Source: JALYXV01 sp963791545 (GTDB lineage Bacteria; Actinomycetota; Acidimicrobiia; Acidimicrobiales; Palsa-688). From it: 64,000 bases of DNA. Shown here piece after piece: positions 1 through 10,488 of this stretch. The notes under the pieces were generated by a model. It had not been told where the DNA came from. It ran no database searches and saw only the letters and a program-made list of their open reading frames with translations. The stretch lies in the NCBI GenBank assembly GCA_963791545.1, contig CAWBSR010000002.1, positions 1-64,000 on the forward strand. Direction: 5' to 3'. Position numbers and translations under genes: made by a program. Within the stretch, counting starts at the first letter, position 1, and each line of letters opens with the position of its first letter.

Positions 1-198
1 CTTGGGGATCGGTATTCGGCGTCGGGGCTCAGGGTGCGCAAGACTGTTGCGCAATGGGTTCTCGTTGATGACTGGCGGGATAACCGCAGCTGTTCTTCCA
101 CGCCCCCGGCACACTAGAGCCTGATGAAGAAATTCGTTGTCTACGCCGGGATTGCAGCGACCTCCTGAGCGCCGAGTCGTCGATATGGCGCCGGGGTC
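1..198. other. 5' edge with no confident gene
   Basis: No convincing gene is seen. A 15-codon reading frame (ATG at 124, TGA at 166) begins like a signal peptide (MKKFVVYAGIAA) and lies in the same frame as the ankyrin protein that follows, with only the TGA between them. It could be the original start of that protein interrupted by a stop, or chance. Confidence 0.4.
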
Positions 199-981
199 GT
201 GGTTGTCCGGTCGACGTCTACCCTTCCGATCGGGCAATCTGTGGGCGTGGCGAAGACGGGCGCGCAGCCTGACGGGTCTGACGACGGTGCACTCTTGGCG
301 CTGTTCCAAGCGATCGCGTCCCGTAACGACCGTGAGGTCGCGCAGCGGTTGGACGAATCGAGCGATCTTGCAATCCGTCCGATTCATATCGGGGCGACCC
401 GCGATTATGCGAAGCCGTATTTCCTCGCCGCAATCCATCACTACGTCTACAGCGGCGACACGGCGCTGCACATCACTGCCGCCGCGCATCAGCGACGGCT
501 CGCCGAGTCGCTCGTCATGAGAGGCGCCGACGTTCGCGCTCGTAATCGCAGGGGAGCTGAGCCGCTCCACTACGCCGCCGACGGTGGTCCCGCCGCGAAC
601 GGGTGGGATTCCGTGGCGCAGAGTGACGTGATCACCTATCTCATCGAAGCGGGCGCCGATCCGAACGCGTTGGACAAGAGTGGCGTTGCGGCGCTGCATC
701 GCGCTGTTCGGAATCGTTGCTCGATGGCGGTCAGCGCCCTCATCGACAATGGTGCGGATCCGCTGCTGATGAACAAGTCCGGCTCGACGCCGCTGCACCT
801 CGCGGTTCAGAACACCGGCAAGAGCGCTTCCGGTTCGGACGGGGCAACAGACGAACAGCGCCGCATCATCGTCTTGCTCCTCGGCTACGGCGCAAGTCCG
901 ACCGATGCCGACACGAACGGCAAGACCGTCGCGGCGGCGGCTACCAGTGACTGGATCCGCGACCTGCTGGGAACCCAGTGA
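199..981 (+). CDS. Ankyrin-repeat protein
   Basis: A 260-residue protein built mainly of ankyrin repeats. Repeat hallmarks are visible as GDTALHITAA, ADVRARNRRGAEPLHYAA, ADPNALDKSGVAALHRAV and ADPLLMNKSGSTPLHLAV, so at least four repeats cover roughly residues 85-235. Ankyrin stacks bind protein partners, and no catalytic domain is present. No signal peptide is obvious from the chosen GTG start. GTGs at 241 and 247 are alternative starts, and the frame stays open upstream to a TGA at 166. It stands alone, so its partner is unknown. Confidence 0.75.
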   Translation: MVVRSTSTLPIGQSVGVAKTGAQPDGSDDGALLALFQAIASRNDREVAQRLDESSDLAIRPIHIGATRDYAKPYFLAAIHHYVYSGDTALHITAAAHQRRLAESLVMRGADVRARNRRGAEPLHYAADGGPAANGWDSVAQSDVITYLIEAGADPNALDKSGVAALHRAVRNRCSMAVSALIDNGADPLLMNKSGSTPLHLAVQNTGKSASGSDGATDEQRRIIVLLLGYGASPTDADTNGKTVAAAATSDWIRDLLGTQ

Positions 982-1114
982 ACCCCCACGTGGCACGGAG
1001 ATATCGATAAGTCTCTCAGTCGCTGAGGCGACACTTGACGTGAGCCCTGGTCGATCCCCCGACCCCGAGGCTCCCACGACCGAGGTCGTGAGGTTTACGG
1101 CCGCCCATGAACCG

Positions 1115-1945
1115 CTAACAAGAGTCGGGAGTCTTGGTAGCCTGCAGGGTGTAAGTGGCGGCGAGGCGCTCAGGAGCCTGCCGCAGGCGGTATTCGCCGC
1201 CACCGACGCCCTCCATGGCGTCGTCCAGCGGGTTCCATGGGACGGTGTCGTGCTCTTCGATTGCCGTCAATACCATGCCCGCGGCCATGAGGGCGGTGAT
1301 CACCTGAGCTAGGCCGTGGTTGAAGTTTACGATGTCGGGTGCTTCCAGGGGTTCGTCGTGGTCGATGTAGCTGAACGGTTCGCTGAAGTGCACGCCTTCG
1401 GTCTCGAAGTACGGGAACTCGACGACTATCAGACCGTCGGCGCGAGGGTCCGCCAGTGTCCACAGCATCGGATGACCTTCCCGGATGAACAGGCGGCCGC
1501 CGGGCCGCAGCAGGGCCGCAACGACTCGCGCCCAGCGACTGACATCAGGCAGCCAGCACAGCGCGCCGCCACCGGTATAGACAACGTCGAAGCGTCCGGC
1601 GCCCAAAGCCTCGACCGCCCCGTACACGTCGCTGGCCACATAGTCGATCACCGTTCCGCAATCCGCCGCCAGTTGCCGGGCCACCTCAAGGGCGGGTGCA
1701 GAGAAGTCGAGGCCCGTGACACTGCGGGCGCCGAGCCGGGCGAGCGACAAGGTGTCGGTGCCGATGTGGCACTGCAGATGCACCACGTCGAGGCCCTCGA
1801 CGCTACCGAGGCGCGCGCAATCAAAGCGCACCGCGTTCGACAGGTGGGCCGGATCGGCGTAGAACAGCTCAAGGCGGTAGCCCTTCTTGTGGTGCGCCAC
1901 TCGGCTGTTCCAGTTAGCCAGGTTGACAGCTTGGTAGTCGCTCAC
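1115..1945 (-). CDS. Class I SAM-dependent methyltransferase
   Basis: About 276 residues. The Rossmann SAM-binding region is seen as VVHLQCHIGTDTLSLARLGA followed by VTGLDFSAPAL, and the post-II strand as GRFDVVYTGGGALCWLPD. This matches small-molecule methyltransferases of the class I fold, in which the glycine of the first motif is here CHIGTD. The GTG at 1945 gives the family-like beginning SDYQAVNLANWNSR; an upstream ATG at 1993 would add 16 unlikely residues. The substrate cannot be told. It is followed upstream by a 450-base gap, so it is probably transcribed alone. Confidence 0.8.
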   Translation of the reverse strand: MSDYQAVNLANWNSRVAHHKKGYRLELFYADPAHLSNAVRFDCARLGSVEGLDVVHLQCHIGTDTLSLARLGARSVTGLDFSAPALEVARQLAADCGTVIDYVASDVYGAVEALGAGRFDVVYTGGGALCWLPDVSRWARVVAALLRPGGRLFIREGHPMLWTLADPRADGLIVVEFPYFETEGVHFSEPFSYIDHDEPLEAPDIVNFNHGLAQVITALMAAGMVLTAIEEHDTVPWNPLDDAMEGVGGGEYRLRQAPERLAATYTLQATKTPDSC

Positions 1946-2402
1946 GGTGGCATCATCGTCACACACTCTCCCCACCGCCGGCGTCGGCCACACCAGAACT
2001 GGTCGGTGGCTCGCCGGACTCGCTGGTGATCGAAATCGACCGTCGAGAGGGAACTTCCGCGCCAGGCAGCAGATCGTTCAAAGGCGCTCTGGCGGTTGGT
2101 CATCCCGGGACGGCGGTGGCGTCTCGGGCCAGGTTCCGGGGGTGTCCTTCGAATGGAGCTTGAATGCTTCGGCGGCCTGGAGTCTCCTCGGCCCGCCAGC
2201 CAATGGTGTGGTCGGTTACTGGCACGGGCGGATGCGTGGAACCCGTCCTCCATAGTCACGACTGGCTGCGCAGGCATGACCCAAGGATGCCGATACCCGT
2301 GAGGCTCACCGCGGAACTCGTGAGCGGAAGTCGCATTGTTGTGATGTCGATTGCCGCCGGTGGCGATTCGATGAGCGTTTGACGATCGGGTCACGGCTGG
2401 CC
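1946..2402. other. Intergenic stretch without a supported gene
   Basis: Roughly 450 bases between the methyltransferase and the end of the large regulator. Several overlapping open frames exist on both strands, but their translations are Arg/Pro/His-rich and unlike real proteins. No tRNA, strong hairpin or repeat was seen. Confidence 0.5.
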
Positions 2403-5400
2403 TCAGTTCGGGGTGCCTTCGCCGAGGCGCTGGCTGGTGGCCCACGCAGCGATCTGGGCGCGGTTTTGGAAGCCGAGTTTGGTGAGGATGTGTTGGATGT
2501 GATTTTCGGCGGTGCGTTCGGCGACGTGGAGGACGTCGGCGATCTGCCGGTTGGTGAGACCTCGAGCTACCAGGGCGGCGATCTCGAGCTCGCGCCGGGT
2601 TAGGCCAGTTGATCTGCTCGCTGTCTCAGGGTTACGCAGGCTGTCGACGAGTGCTTCAGACAGGGCCCGCAATGGGTTCATGCCGAGCCGCGCTGCGGCG
2701 CGAGCTGCGTCTTCGGCGAGGACGAGCGCCTCGGAGCGGTCTTCCCTCCGGCCGCGGCGGGCGAGGACCTTGGCCAGCTCGTAGCGGGACTCGATCTCGA
2801 ACGGTGGCAGTCCGGCGCGTGCGTTGGCTGCGATCGCGGCGCGCAGGTGACCAACGGCCGTGTCGGTCTTTCCCAGGCATGCGGCGAGACATCCGAGGCA
2901 GCACTGGGCGGATCCGTGCATGGCGACAAGGGCGGTCCCGCCCACCACGATGTACCCAGCCCACGGACGGAGCCGCTGGTAGGCGATTGCCGCCCCATCG
3001 GTGTCGCCCAAGATGGCGGCGACGCGGCCCCGCTGGTCGAGGGCGACCAAAGCGACAAAGCGAGGCACTCGCCACCCGGTCCAAGGGGGCAGCCGTCGGT
3101 ACTGCTCGAGGGCGCGATCCATTTGACCGCGCCCGGCATGCCATAACGCCAAGATCATGCTCGCCGACATCACCGACCCCGGTGTCTTGTCGCTCTCGAA
3201 CATCGAGACCGCCGGTGCGTACCTCGGGTCTCCTGTCAGGGATTCCAGTTTCGCCGCCATGATGGCGTTCGTCAGCTGGCCCCGAGCGTCGATACCTCGA
3301 TGTGCGAACTTGGTCGCCTCATCGAGGTAGCGCCCGGCCTCGGCGAAGCGACCCCTTCCCATCGCGAGCGAGCAACGCGTGCGGGCCAGATGCCAGTTGG
3401 CGATGGGCTGGCGGAGCCGCTCAACGGCCTGGGCCAGTGGGACGAGCTCCGCTTCGGCCGCGTCGACGTCGCCGAGCTGGCATTGGGCTTCGATGCGCCA
3501 CAGACGCCCCCACACGGAGACCCAAGGGTCTGCTGTCTCGGTGGCGAGCGCAAGCATCTGTCCGGCCACCACCAGGCGTTCCCCGACCCCGTCCGGATCG
3601 GCGCAGGCCATCTGTCGTGCCCGCAAGGCACTGACCAACGCACCGGAAGCTCCGGAGGTCTCGGCGAGGGCCAGCGCCTTGCGACTGAGCGGCTCGGCCC
3701 GGTCGGGTCCATCGACAACAAGCTTGATGCTGTACACGACGGCGGTAGCCGCCATCAGGCGGGCGCGCAGCTCGATGTGATCGTCGCGGAGTTCTGCCAG
3801 CGCTTCATCGGAAAGCTCGATGACCCGTCGACCCCAGGCCTCATCAGAGACCCCTTCGAGCACCAGCGCAGCCCGCGCCATCCCGACCGGGTCACGACTG
3901 CGTTTGGCCTCATCGCCGGCTTCGGACGCCGCCGCTATCGCCGACTTGACGTCCCCCGCCTTGTAGAGCGCCTCGGCGAGCTGCAGCCACAGCCGGCACC
4001 GCTCCTGGGAGCCGAAACCACCCGAGGCGACCGCGGCCAGGGCCCGCTGATACAGGCGCGCCGCCTCCTCGTAGGCGAGGTGCGCACGGGCGTCGGTCGC
4101 GGCCCGTTCCGCCCACTCGACGGCGCGGTGGGCATCGGCGGCTGGAAGAGCAGAGAGCCAATGATGGGCCAGCTGGGCGGCGTGGCGGTCAAGGTCGTTG
4201 GAATGGGCCGCCTCGATATGCTCGGCGGCCCTTCGATGCAGGTCGAGTCGCCGTGGGGTTGGTAAATCGGCGTGGAGGGCGTCGCGCACCAGGGCATGTG
4301 AGAACTCGGTCGCGGATCGTCCATTCCCGGCCACCATCAGACCGGCCTCGGAGGCGGCGTCGAACGCGGCCAGCACCGCGTTGAGGGGAAGTTCAGCTAT
4401 GGCGGCGACCGTCTCGACATCCATCACGGTCCCGAGCACGGACGCGGTGCGCAGCACGTCGTAGCACCCGGGCGGCAAACTCTCGAGCCGTTGAGCGACG
4501 ACGGCGCGCACACTTTCGGGGAGAGCCGTCTCCCATGTTTCGGTGCTCAAGGTGCCCGCCCGGGCGGCATCGTCGAGCAGCCGTCCGAGTTCGGCCACGA
4601 AGAAGGGGTTGCCCCGGGTGCGCCGTGCCACGCCCGCGACGACGTCGGTGTCGAAGCGGCGTCCGAACGTCGTTTCCAGCTGATCGGCAACCTCGACCTC
4701 GGCCAGACCGGGGAGTTGTAGGCGCACTGTCCCGGTTTCGCGGCTGAGCGCGGCGATGGCCCGGGTCACAGGGGCACAAGGGTCCATGCCCTTTTCGCGG
4801 TAGGTCGCGACTACCAGCACCCTCGACGACGCCAAGTCGCGTCCCAGATGCGCCAGCAGCAGGGCCGAGGACGGGTCGGCCCAGTGCAAGTCGTCAAGCA
4901 CCACGACCAAGCCCGATGGCATCGCCGTCGCGCCTAGAACGCGGACGACCGCCTCGAAGAGACGGAACCGTTCTTCGCCCCCCGGTGGCAGGGCGAGCCG
5001 GACGTCTCCCAGGTCGACTTCACTGTCCGCGCGGTCAGAAACGAGAAGAGCGATATCGCGGGCGTCGGCCCCGAGCCGAGCTACCAGGTCGCCTGTAGAC
5101 AGGTCGAGACAGGCGCGCAAAACCTGCCGCCAGGGCCAGAACGCCGGGGTGCCTTCTTCCTCGACGCATCGGCCCCATACCACCGGCACACCCTGATGGC
5201 GGGCCCGCCCTTCGACCTGTTCGGCTAGGCGGGTCTTACCAATCCCCGGCTCGCCAGCGACGAGAACTGCGCCGCCGTGACCGCGGAGCGCCTCGGCCAA
5301 ACAGTTGCTCGCGAGCTCAACCTCACGGGCGCGGCCCACGAACGGATGGGCCAAACGTCTACGCGAAGGATCACGATCTTGGACGCGGATCACCATGCCC

Positions 5401-5956
5401 GGTCCACGCAGCGAGAAGAAATGATCAGGTCGCGACAGGTCCTTGAGCGCCATAGAACCGAGGTCAGTGAGGGTGGCGCCCGGCGGCAGGGCGTCGGCGA
5501 CAAATGCGGCGGCAGCCTGGGAGCACAGGACCTCGCCACCACTCGCCACCGCCCGCAGCCGCGCCGCGCGGTTGGCCGTGGTGGCGAATAGTTGCCATCG
5601 GGCAGTTGCGCTTCACCGGTATGAATCGCGACCCGCAGCGACAACGGAATGCAATCCGGCCAGGGTTCCGCGGCGATCGTACGCTGGAACACCACGGCCG
5701 CGAGCGCCGCATCGGTGGCGCGTGGGAACACGCTGAACGTGGCGTCCCCCTCACCGCGGCAGTTGATCAGCAAACCGCGGTGCGCGCTCACCACCTCGGC
5801 GATCAGCGCGTCGTGACGGACCAGCGCGGCGGAGATCGCTCCGGGGTGTGCCTCCGACGACCGGGTAGACCCCTCCACATCGGTCAAAAGCAGGGTGAGG
5901 ACACCCTCGGGCAAGCGGCGGTCGTCATCGTCGGTGTGATCATGGACACCCACCAC
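2403..5956 (-). CDS. Cyclase-ATPase-LuxR (LAL-type) regulator, frameshifted
   Basis: A very large signalling regulator of about 1180 residues read in two frames. The N-terminal part (5956 down to about 5590) is a class III nucleotidyl cyclase homology domain beginning LTLLLTDVEGSTR. Near 5588 the frame must shift: one frame ends at DGNY and the other resumes as ATTANRAARLRAVASGGE, which is the normal continuation of this domain. The rest has a Walker A ATPase (GEPGIGKTRL), a long helical TPR-like region, and a C-terminal LuxR helix-turn-helix (LTRRELEIAALVARGLTNRQ). A single missing base explains the break, so this is either a sequencing error or a recent pseudogene. The ligand sensed is unknown. 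It is divergent from the amidohydrolase gene. Confidence 0.8.
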
Positions 5957-6137
5957 CCGACCTCCCGATTCGGCGGCACCACATCCTTACCTCCCCGGTC
6001 GAGCCGGCGCTGGAGGAACGTGCCACGGGCGGCACAGCACATTCTCGGCTGGCACTACCTGACGGCATCGTTTTGAGTACCAGATTTGAGTAGTTCCCTC
6101 GATGCCCGCATGGTGGCCGGGGCGCACAGTCCTAGGT

Positions 6138-7352
6138 ATGTCAATCCATACCGGTACCAGGGCTCGGCGGCTCACGATTCTCCGTGCCGCGGCCCTCTTC
6201 GACGGCGCCACCACGAGGCTGACCGCCAATCCGGTGGTGGTGATCGAAGAAGGACGCATCGTCGCGGTACAGACCACGGCGGAGACGATCCCAGAAGGCG
6301 CAGACGTCGTCGACCTGACCGGGGCAACGCTGATGCCGGGACTGGTCGACACCCACCTCCACCTGTGTTTCGACGCCAGCAACAACCCGGTCGCCCACTT
6401 GGCCGCGATGGACGACGATGCCCTGCGCCACCACATGGCCGCCTCGGCCCGGCACGCGCTCTCCAACGGGGTGACCACCGTGCGCGATCTCGGTGACCGC
6501 AACTACCTCACCCTCGAACTGCGCGACCGTCCGCCTACATCTGACCCGCTACCCACCATCGTGGCATCCGGTCCCCCGATCACAAGCCGAGGCGGCCACT
6601 GCCACTTCCTCGGAGGCGCGGCGGACGGCATCGACGGAGCGCGAGCTGCGGTGCGCGAGCGCGCTGAACGTGGCGTCGATGTGATCAAAGTGATGGCCAG
6701 CGGAGGGAATCTGACCGAAGGATCGGCGCCCCACGAGCCCCAGTTCGAAGTTGAGTTCCTCACAGCTGTGGTGGCGGAGGCCCACCGCCTCAACCTGCCG
6801 GTCACCGCCCACGCCCATGCCACACAGTCCATCGCCGACGCGGTGGCTGCCGGTGTCGACGGGATCGAACACGCGACCTTCATGACCGCCGATGGCGTCG
6901 ACGCCCCCGACCACCTGATTCAGGCCATCGTCGAGCGGCGCATTGCCATCGGTTGGACCGTCGGACGCGAGCCCGGCGATGGCGCAAGCCCGCCTCCGGA
7001 GATTGCCCGGCGGATGGCCGACTTGATCGCCACCAGGAGACGCGTGCACCAGTCCGGAGCCCTCATCGTCGCGGGCAGCGACGCCGGAATCTCGCCGATC
7101 AAGCCCCACGACGTGCTGCGCTTCGCAGCCGACGACCTCGTCGAAAGCGGCATGAACCCCGTCGAGGCGCTGTGGGCGATGACCTCCCGAGCCGCACAGG
7201 TCTGCGGACTCGGACATCGCAAGGGCCGCCTCGCCCCAGGCTTCGACGCCGACATCCTCGCCATCGACGGCAACCCCCTCCACGACGTGGCGGCTATCCG
7301 CAGGGTGCGTGCCGTCTACGCCCGCGGCCAGCTAGTTGCACCTCCGGCGTGA
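6138..7352 (+). CDS. Metal-dependent amidohydrolase
   Basis: About 404 residues, from the amidohydrolase superfamily (imidazolonepropionase/Xaa-Pro dipeptidase-like branch). Metal-site residues are visible in order: HLH in DTHLHLCFD, the probable carboxylated lysine in DVIKVMASGG, histidines in VTAHAHAT and GIEHATFM, and the aspartate in VAGSDAGI. The C-terminal strand GRLAPGFDADILAIDGNPL is typical. The start at 6138 (MSIHTG) is preferred over 6102 because the extra residues are not family-like; no clear ribosome site is visible. The substrate, probably a cyclic amide or dipeptide, is not determined. Confidence 0.85.
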   Translation: MSIHTGTRARRLTILRAAALFDGATTRLTANPVVVIEEGRIVAVQTTAETIPEGADVVDLTGATLMPGLVDTHLHLCFDASNNPVAHLAAMDDDALRHHMAASARHALSNGVTTVRDLGDRNYLTLELRDRPPTSDPLPTIVASGPPITSRGGHCHFLGGAADGIDGARAAVRERAERGVDVIKVMASGGNLTEGSAPHEPQFEVEFLTAVVAEAHRLNLPVTAHAHATQSIADAVAAGVDGIEHATFMTADGVDAPDHLIQAIVERRIAIGWTVGREPGDGASPPPEIARRMADLIATRRRVHQSGALIVAGSDAGISPIKPHDVLRFAADDLVESGMNPVEALWAMTSRAAQVCGLGHRKGRLAPGFDADILAIDGNPLHDVAAIRRVRAVYARGQLVAPPA

Positions 7353-7426
7353 TTCGGACATCGCACCAACCATCGAAAACCCCGGCCGCGAAGGACGACC
7401 GCCGCCACATGAAAGGAACGAGATCA

Positions 7427-10054
7427 ATGTCGAGCAACGACTGGACGCACCCACAGGCACCGAACACGGCCCCGAATCCGGGGCAGGCGGCTGGGCGTAG
7501 CCGCTGGAGGGCGAGGGCCACGTGGCTCGGCATCGGCCGCCGGCGCGCCGTGGCGGCCATCGCCGCCATCGGGGTCAGCGCCCTCGGTCTCGGCTTCGGC
7601 GCCACGCCACCGGCGAGTGCCGCCTCGGTCGCGCCGCGGGCGACGACCACCCGTCCCATCACCCCAGCGACGCATCTGCCCGCCGGCGTCATGCCCAAGA
7701 CGACTGCGCTGCACAACACTTCGGCGCCTGCGGGCGCCCACCTCACCTACTACGGCGGCCACGTCATCTCCAGCGTGAACGTAGTCAAGGTGCTCTACGG
7801 CGCCGGCACCTACACCTCTGAGGTCAGCGACCCGTCGAGCACTGACGGCCTCAGCATCAACAGCTTCTACAGCGGCGTCACCAACTCGACCTACTTCGAC
7901 TGGCTGTCGGAGTACAACACCACCATCAATGCGGCCAATGGGCAGCCGGGCACCCAGCAGACCATCGGCCGGGGCGCCTTCGGCCAGCAGATCCAGATCA
8001 CGCCGGCGTCGGGCAATAACGGATCGACCGTCGATGACACCAACATCCAAGCCGAGTTGCGCAGCCAGATAGCGGCCGGGCACCTGCCGTACCCCAACGG
8101 CAACACCCTGTACACCGTGTACTTCCGGGCCAACCAGACCATCACCCAAGGCGGCAGCTCCTCGGGCGTGCATTTCTGCGCCTACCACGGCACGGTGGCG
8201 GCCGGCGGCGGCGTCCCGGAGTTCTATTACAGCGTCCTGCCCGACTTCACGTCCGGCGGCATGACGAGCGGCTGCGGCACCGGCACCCGGTTCCAGAACG
8301 AGAGCTCGGTCTCCTCGCACGAGCTGGTCGAGGCGGTGACCGACGCCGAGGTCGGCCTGGCCACCCTCAACGGGCCGCCGCTGGCCTGGTACGACGGTAC
8401 CAACGGTGAGATCGGCGACATCTGCGACTCCCAGCAGCAGGCCATCACGGGCGGCGACGGGCACACCTACACCGTCCAGCGGGAGTTCTCCAACCTCCAG
8501 AACAACTGCGTCGTGAGCGGCCCCGCCCCCGCCAACAACTTCTCCATCTCCGACAGCCCGACCGGCGGCTCGGTGTCGGCCGGCTCGTCGACCACGACGA
8601 CGGTGTCGACCGCGGTCACGGCGGGATCGGCCGCCACCGTCAACCTGTCGGCCAGCGGCCTGCCGAGCGGCGCCTCCGCCTCTTTCAATCCCCCCTCGGT
8701 CACCGCGGGCGGGTCGTCCACGCTCACCCTGAGCACCACCGCGGCCACGGCGGCCGGGACCTATCCCATCACCATCACCGGTACCGAGGGCTCGGCGACG
8801 CACAGTGCTTCGTACTCCCTCACCGTGACCGCGGGCACGACGAACAACTTCTCCATCGCCGTCTCCCCAGCCAGCGCCACCGTCGCCGCGGGCTCGTCAA
8901 CGACGGCCACGGTTTCCACCGCCTTGACCGCAGGATCGGCGGCCACCGTCACCCTGACGACCAGCGGGGCTCCTAGCGGCGCCACCGCCAGTGTCAGCCC
9001 GACCTCGGTCACTGCGGGCGGGTCGTCCACATTGACGGTGAGCACCACCGCGGGCACGGCGGCTGGCACCTACACCATTACGGTGACCGGGACCGAGGGC
9101 TCGGCGTCCCATAGCGCCACCTTCTCGCTGACCGTCACCGGCGGCGGGGGCGGGGTCGGGGGCGGCCTGACCAACGGAGGCTTCGAAACCGGCACCCTGA
9201 GCGGCTGGACCTCGACCGGCTCCACCTCGGTAGTCAGCTCGGGAGCCCAGGCGGGCACCTATGCCGCTCGGGTCGGCGCCACCACCCCCACCAATGATTC
9301 CAGCCTGGCCCAGACCTTCACCGTGCCCAGCAACGGGACGGGAATCTCCTTCTGGTACAACGTGACCTGCCCCGACACGGTGACCTACGACTGGGCCACA
9401 GCGACCCTGAAGGACAACACCACCGGCGTCACGACGACGCCGCTGGCCAAGACCTGCGTCAATCCCAGCTCGGGCTGGAAACAGGTCACTGCCGGCGCCA
9501 CCGCCGGCCACAGCGTCACCTTGACGCTCAGCAGCCACGACGACAACTACGCCGGTGACCCGACCTACACCCTCTACGACTCGGTGGCCGTCACCACCGG
9601 CGGCGGGGGCGGGGGCGGCGGCATCACCAACGGCGGCTTCGAAACGGGATCCTTCATTGGCTGGACGACCAGCGGCGCCGCCACCACCATCACCACGACC
9701 ACGCCGCACTCGGGCAGCTATGACGGGCTGGGCGGTTTGACGACACCGACCAACGGTGACTCGAACATCGTCCAGACCTTCACGGTGCCCTCCGGCGCCA
9801 CGACACTGTCCTTCTGGTACAAGATGACCTGTCCGGACACGGTCACCTACGACTGGGCCACGGCCACCCTCAGGAACAACACAACTACCGCCCTGACCAC
9901 GCCGCTCGCCAAGACGTGCACCACGAATGGGTGGACCCAGGTGACCGCCGCGGTCACGGCCGGCAACAGCTACACGCTGACCCTGACCAGCCACGACGAC
10001 AACTACAGCGGCGATCCCAGCTTCACCCTGTTCGACGACATCACGCTCAGCTGA
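7427..10054 (+). CDS. Large secreted protein with duplicated Ig-like and C-terminal domains
   Basis: An 875-residue exported protein. The ATG at 7427 follows an AAAGGA site with good spacing. Residues about 37-66 form a signal peptide preceded by RRR, ending near PASAA. An N-terminal domain follows (about residues 80-365) containing SSHELVEAVTD and NGEIGDICD, motifs that suggest a metalloprotease-like or exordium-like secreted domain; this is tentative. Next come two about 100-residue Ser/Thr/Gly-rich Ig-like repeats and, after a poly-Gly hinge, two about 145-residue repeats beginning NGGFETG and containing FWY and CPDTVTYDWATATL, like surface- or carbohydrate-binding modules. A terminator-like hairpin follows. 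It is probably a surface or extracellular protein. Confidence 0.8.
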   Translation: MSSNDWTHPQAPNTAPNPGQAAGRSRWRARATWLGIGRRRAVAAIAAIGVSALGLGFGATPPASAASVAPRATTTRPITPATHLPAGVMPKTTALHNTSAPAGAHLTYYGGHVISSVNVVKVLYGAGTYTSEVSDPSSTDGLSINSFYSGVTNSTYFDWLSEYNTTINAANGQPGTQQTIGRGAFGQQIQITPASGNNGSTVDDTNIQAELRSQIAAGHLPYPNGNTLYTVYFRANQTITQGGSSSGVHFCAYHGTVAAGGGVPEFYYSVLPDFTSGGMTSGCGTGTRFQNESSVSSHELVEAVTDAEVGLATLNGPPLAWYDGTNGEIGDICDSQQQAITGGDGHTYTVQREFSNLQNNCVVSGPAPANNFSISDSPTGGSVSAGSSTTTTVSTAVTAGSAATVNLSASGLPSGASASFNPPSVTAGGSSTLTLSTTAATAAGTYPITITGTEGSATHSASYSLTVTAGTTNNFSIAVSPASATVAAGSSTTATVSTALTAGSAATVTLTTSGAPSGATASVSPTSVTAGGSSTLTVSTTAGTAAGTYTITVTGTEGSASHSATFSLTVTGGGGGVGGGLTNGGFETGTLSGWTSTGSTSVVSSGAQAGTYAARVGATTPTNDSSLAQTFTVPSNGTGISFWYNVTCPDTVTYDWATATLKDNTTGVTTTPLAKTCVNPSSGWKQVTAGATAGHSVTLTLSSHDDNYAGDPTYTLYDSVAVTTGGGGGGGGITNGGFETGSFIGWTTSGAATTITTTTPHSGSYDGLGGLTTPTNGDSNIVQTFTVPSGATTLSFWYKMTCPDTVTYDWATATLRNNTTTALTTPLAKTCTTNGWTQVTAAVTAGNSYTLTLTSHDDNYSGDPSFTLFDDITLS
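8533..9141 (+). repeat. Tandem duplication encoding two Ig-like domains
   Basis: Two copies of about 300 bases, beginning at 8533 and 8842, both open with codons for NNFSI and share SAGSSTT/AAGSSTT and VTAGGSSTLT. They lie in frame inside the secreted-protein gene. Confidence 0.75.
9167..10051 (+). repeat. Tandem duplication encoding two C-terminal modules
   Basis: Two copies about 455 bases apart (from about 9167 and 9623), each starting with TNGGFETG and ending with SHDDNY-GDP-TL. Each is preceded by a glycine-rich stretch. They are in-frame modules of the secreted protein. Confidence 0.75.
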
Positions 10055-10079
10055 GCGCCGGCAGGGCCTGCTCGACCGA

Positions 10080-10109
10080 GAGAAGGGGGGCCATCAGGTC
10101 CCCCTTCTC
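10080..10109 (+). terminator. GC-rich terminator hairpin
   Basis: A perfect 10-base stem (GAGAAGGGGG pairing with CCCCCTTCTC) around a 10-base loop, 25 bases after the stop of the secreted protein. There is no T tract, as is common in high-GC actinobacteria. Confidence 0.6.
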
Positions 10110-10488
10110 CGCGACCCGTTGCAGGACCTGGGGGCGAGTGTCGTCATAGCCCACCGGCGGTTCAACGGCAGGTACACCTGGAATCTCTCGCTTCCCGAGG
10201 ACTTGACCCACGACGTCAGGATCAGCGCGGCCAGCGTGTCGGGCAGCAGTGGCACTGCCTGCCGCACGTGAGCACGTCGGCGCCTTCGCCGGGGTCGAGG
10301 TCGCACACGATCGACGTCGTGTGGGACTGGGCGCTTCCTCGGTGATCAGGAGGAGTGCTGCGGGTGCATTGCTGAAGGTAGGTGGTTGCCAGCATCTGGG
10401 CACGGTGGGATCGCAAGACGACGTCATCTCTTTCCGCTTCTGGCCCGACAAGGGGAGCCAGACCGATCCGGAGCCGTTTGAGGAGCTC
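10110..10488. other. Stretch without a supported gene
   Basis: About 380 bases. Open frames exist on both strands but have non-protein-like composition and no ribosome site. No RNA or repeat was recognised. Confidence 0.45.

Noticed and set aside
7424..8803. Long open frame (459 codons) on the minus strand
   Set aside because: Antisense to the secreted protein; Gly/Arg/Ala-rich without a domain or ribosome site. Long antisense frames are expected in DNA of this GC content.
8897..9994. Open frame of 365 codons on the minus strand
   Set aside because: Antisense to the repeat modules of the secreted protein; composition follows the repeats.
10047..10451. Small minus-strand gene after the secreted protein
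   Set aside because: Overlaps the terminator hairpin, has no family features, and its composition is not protein-like.
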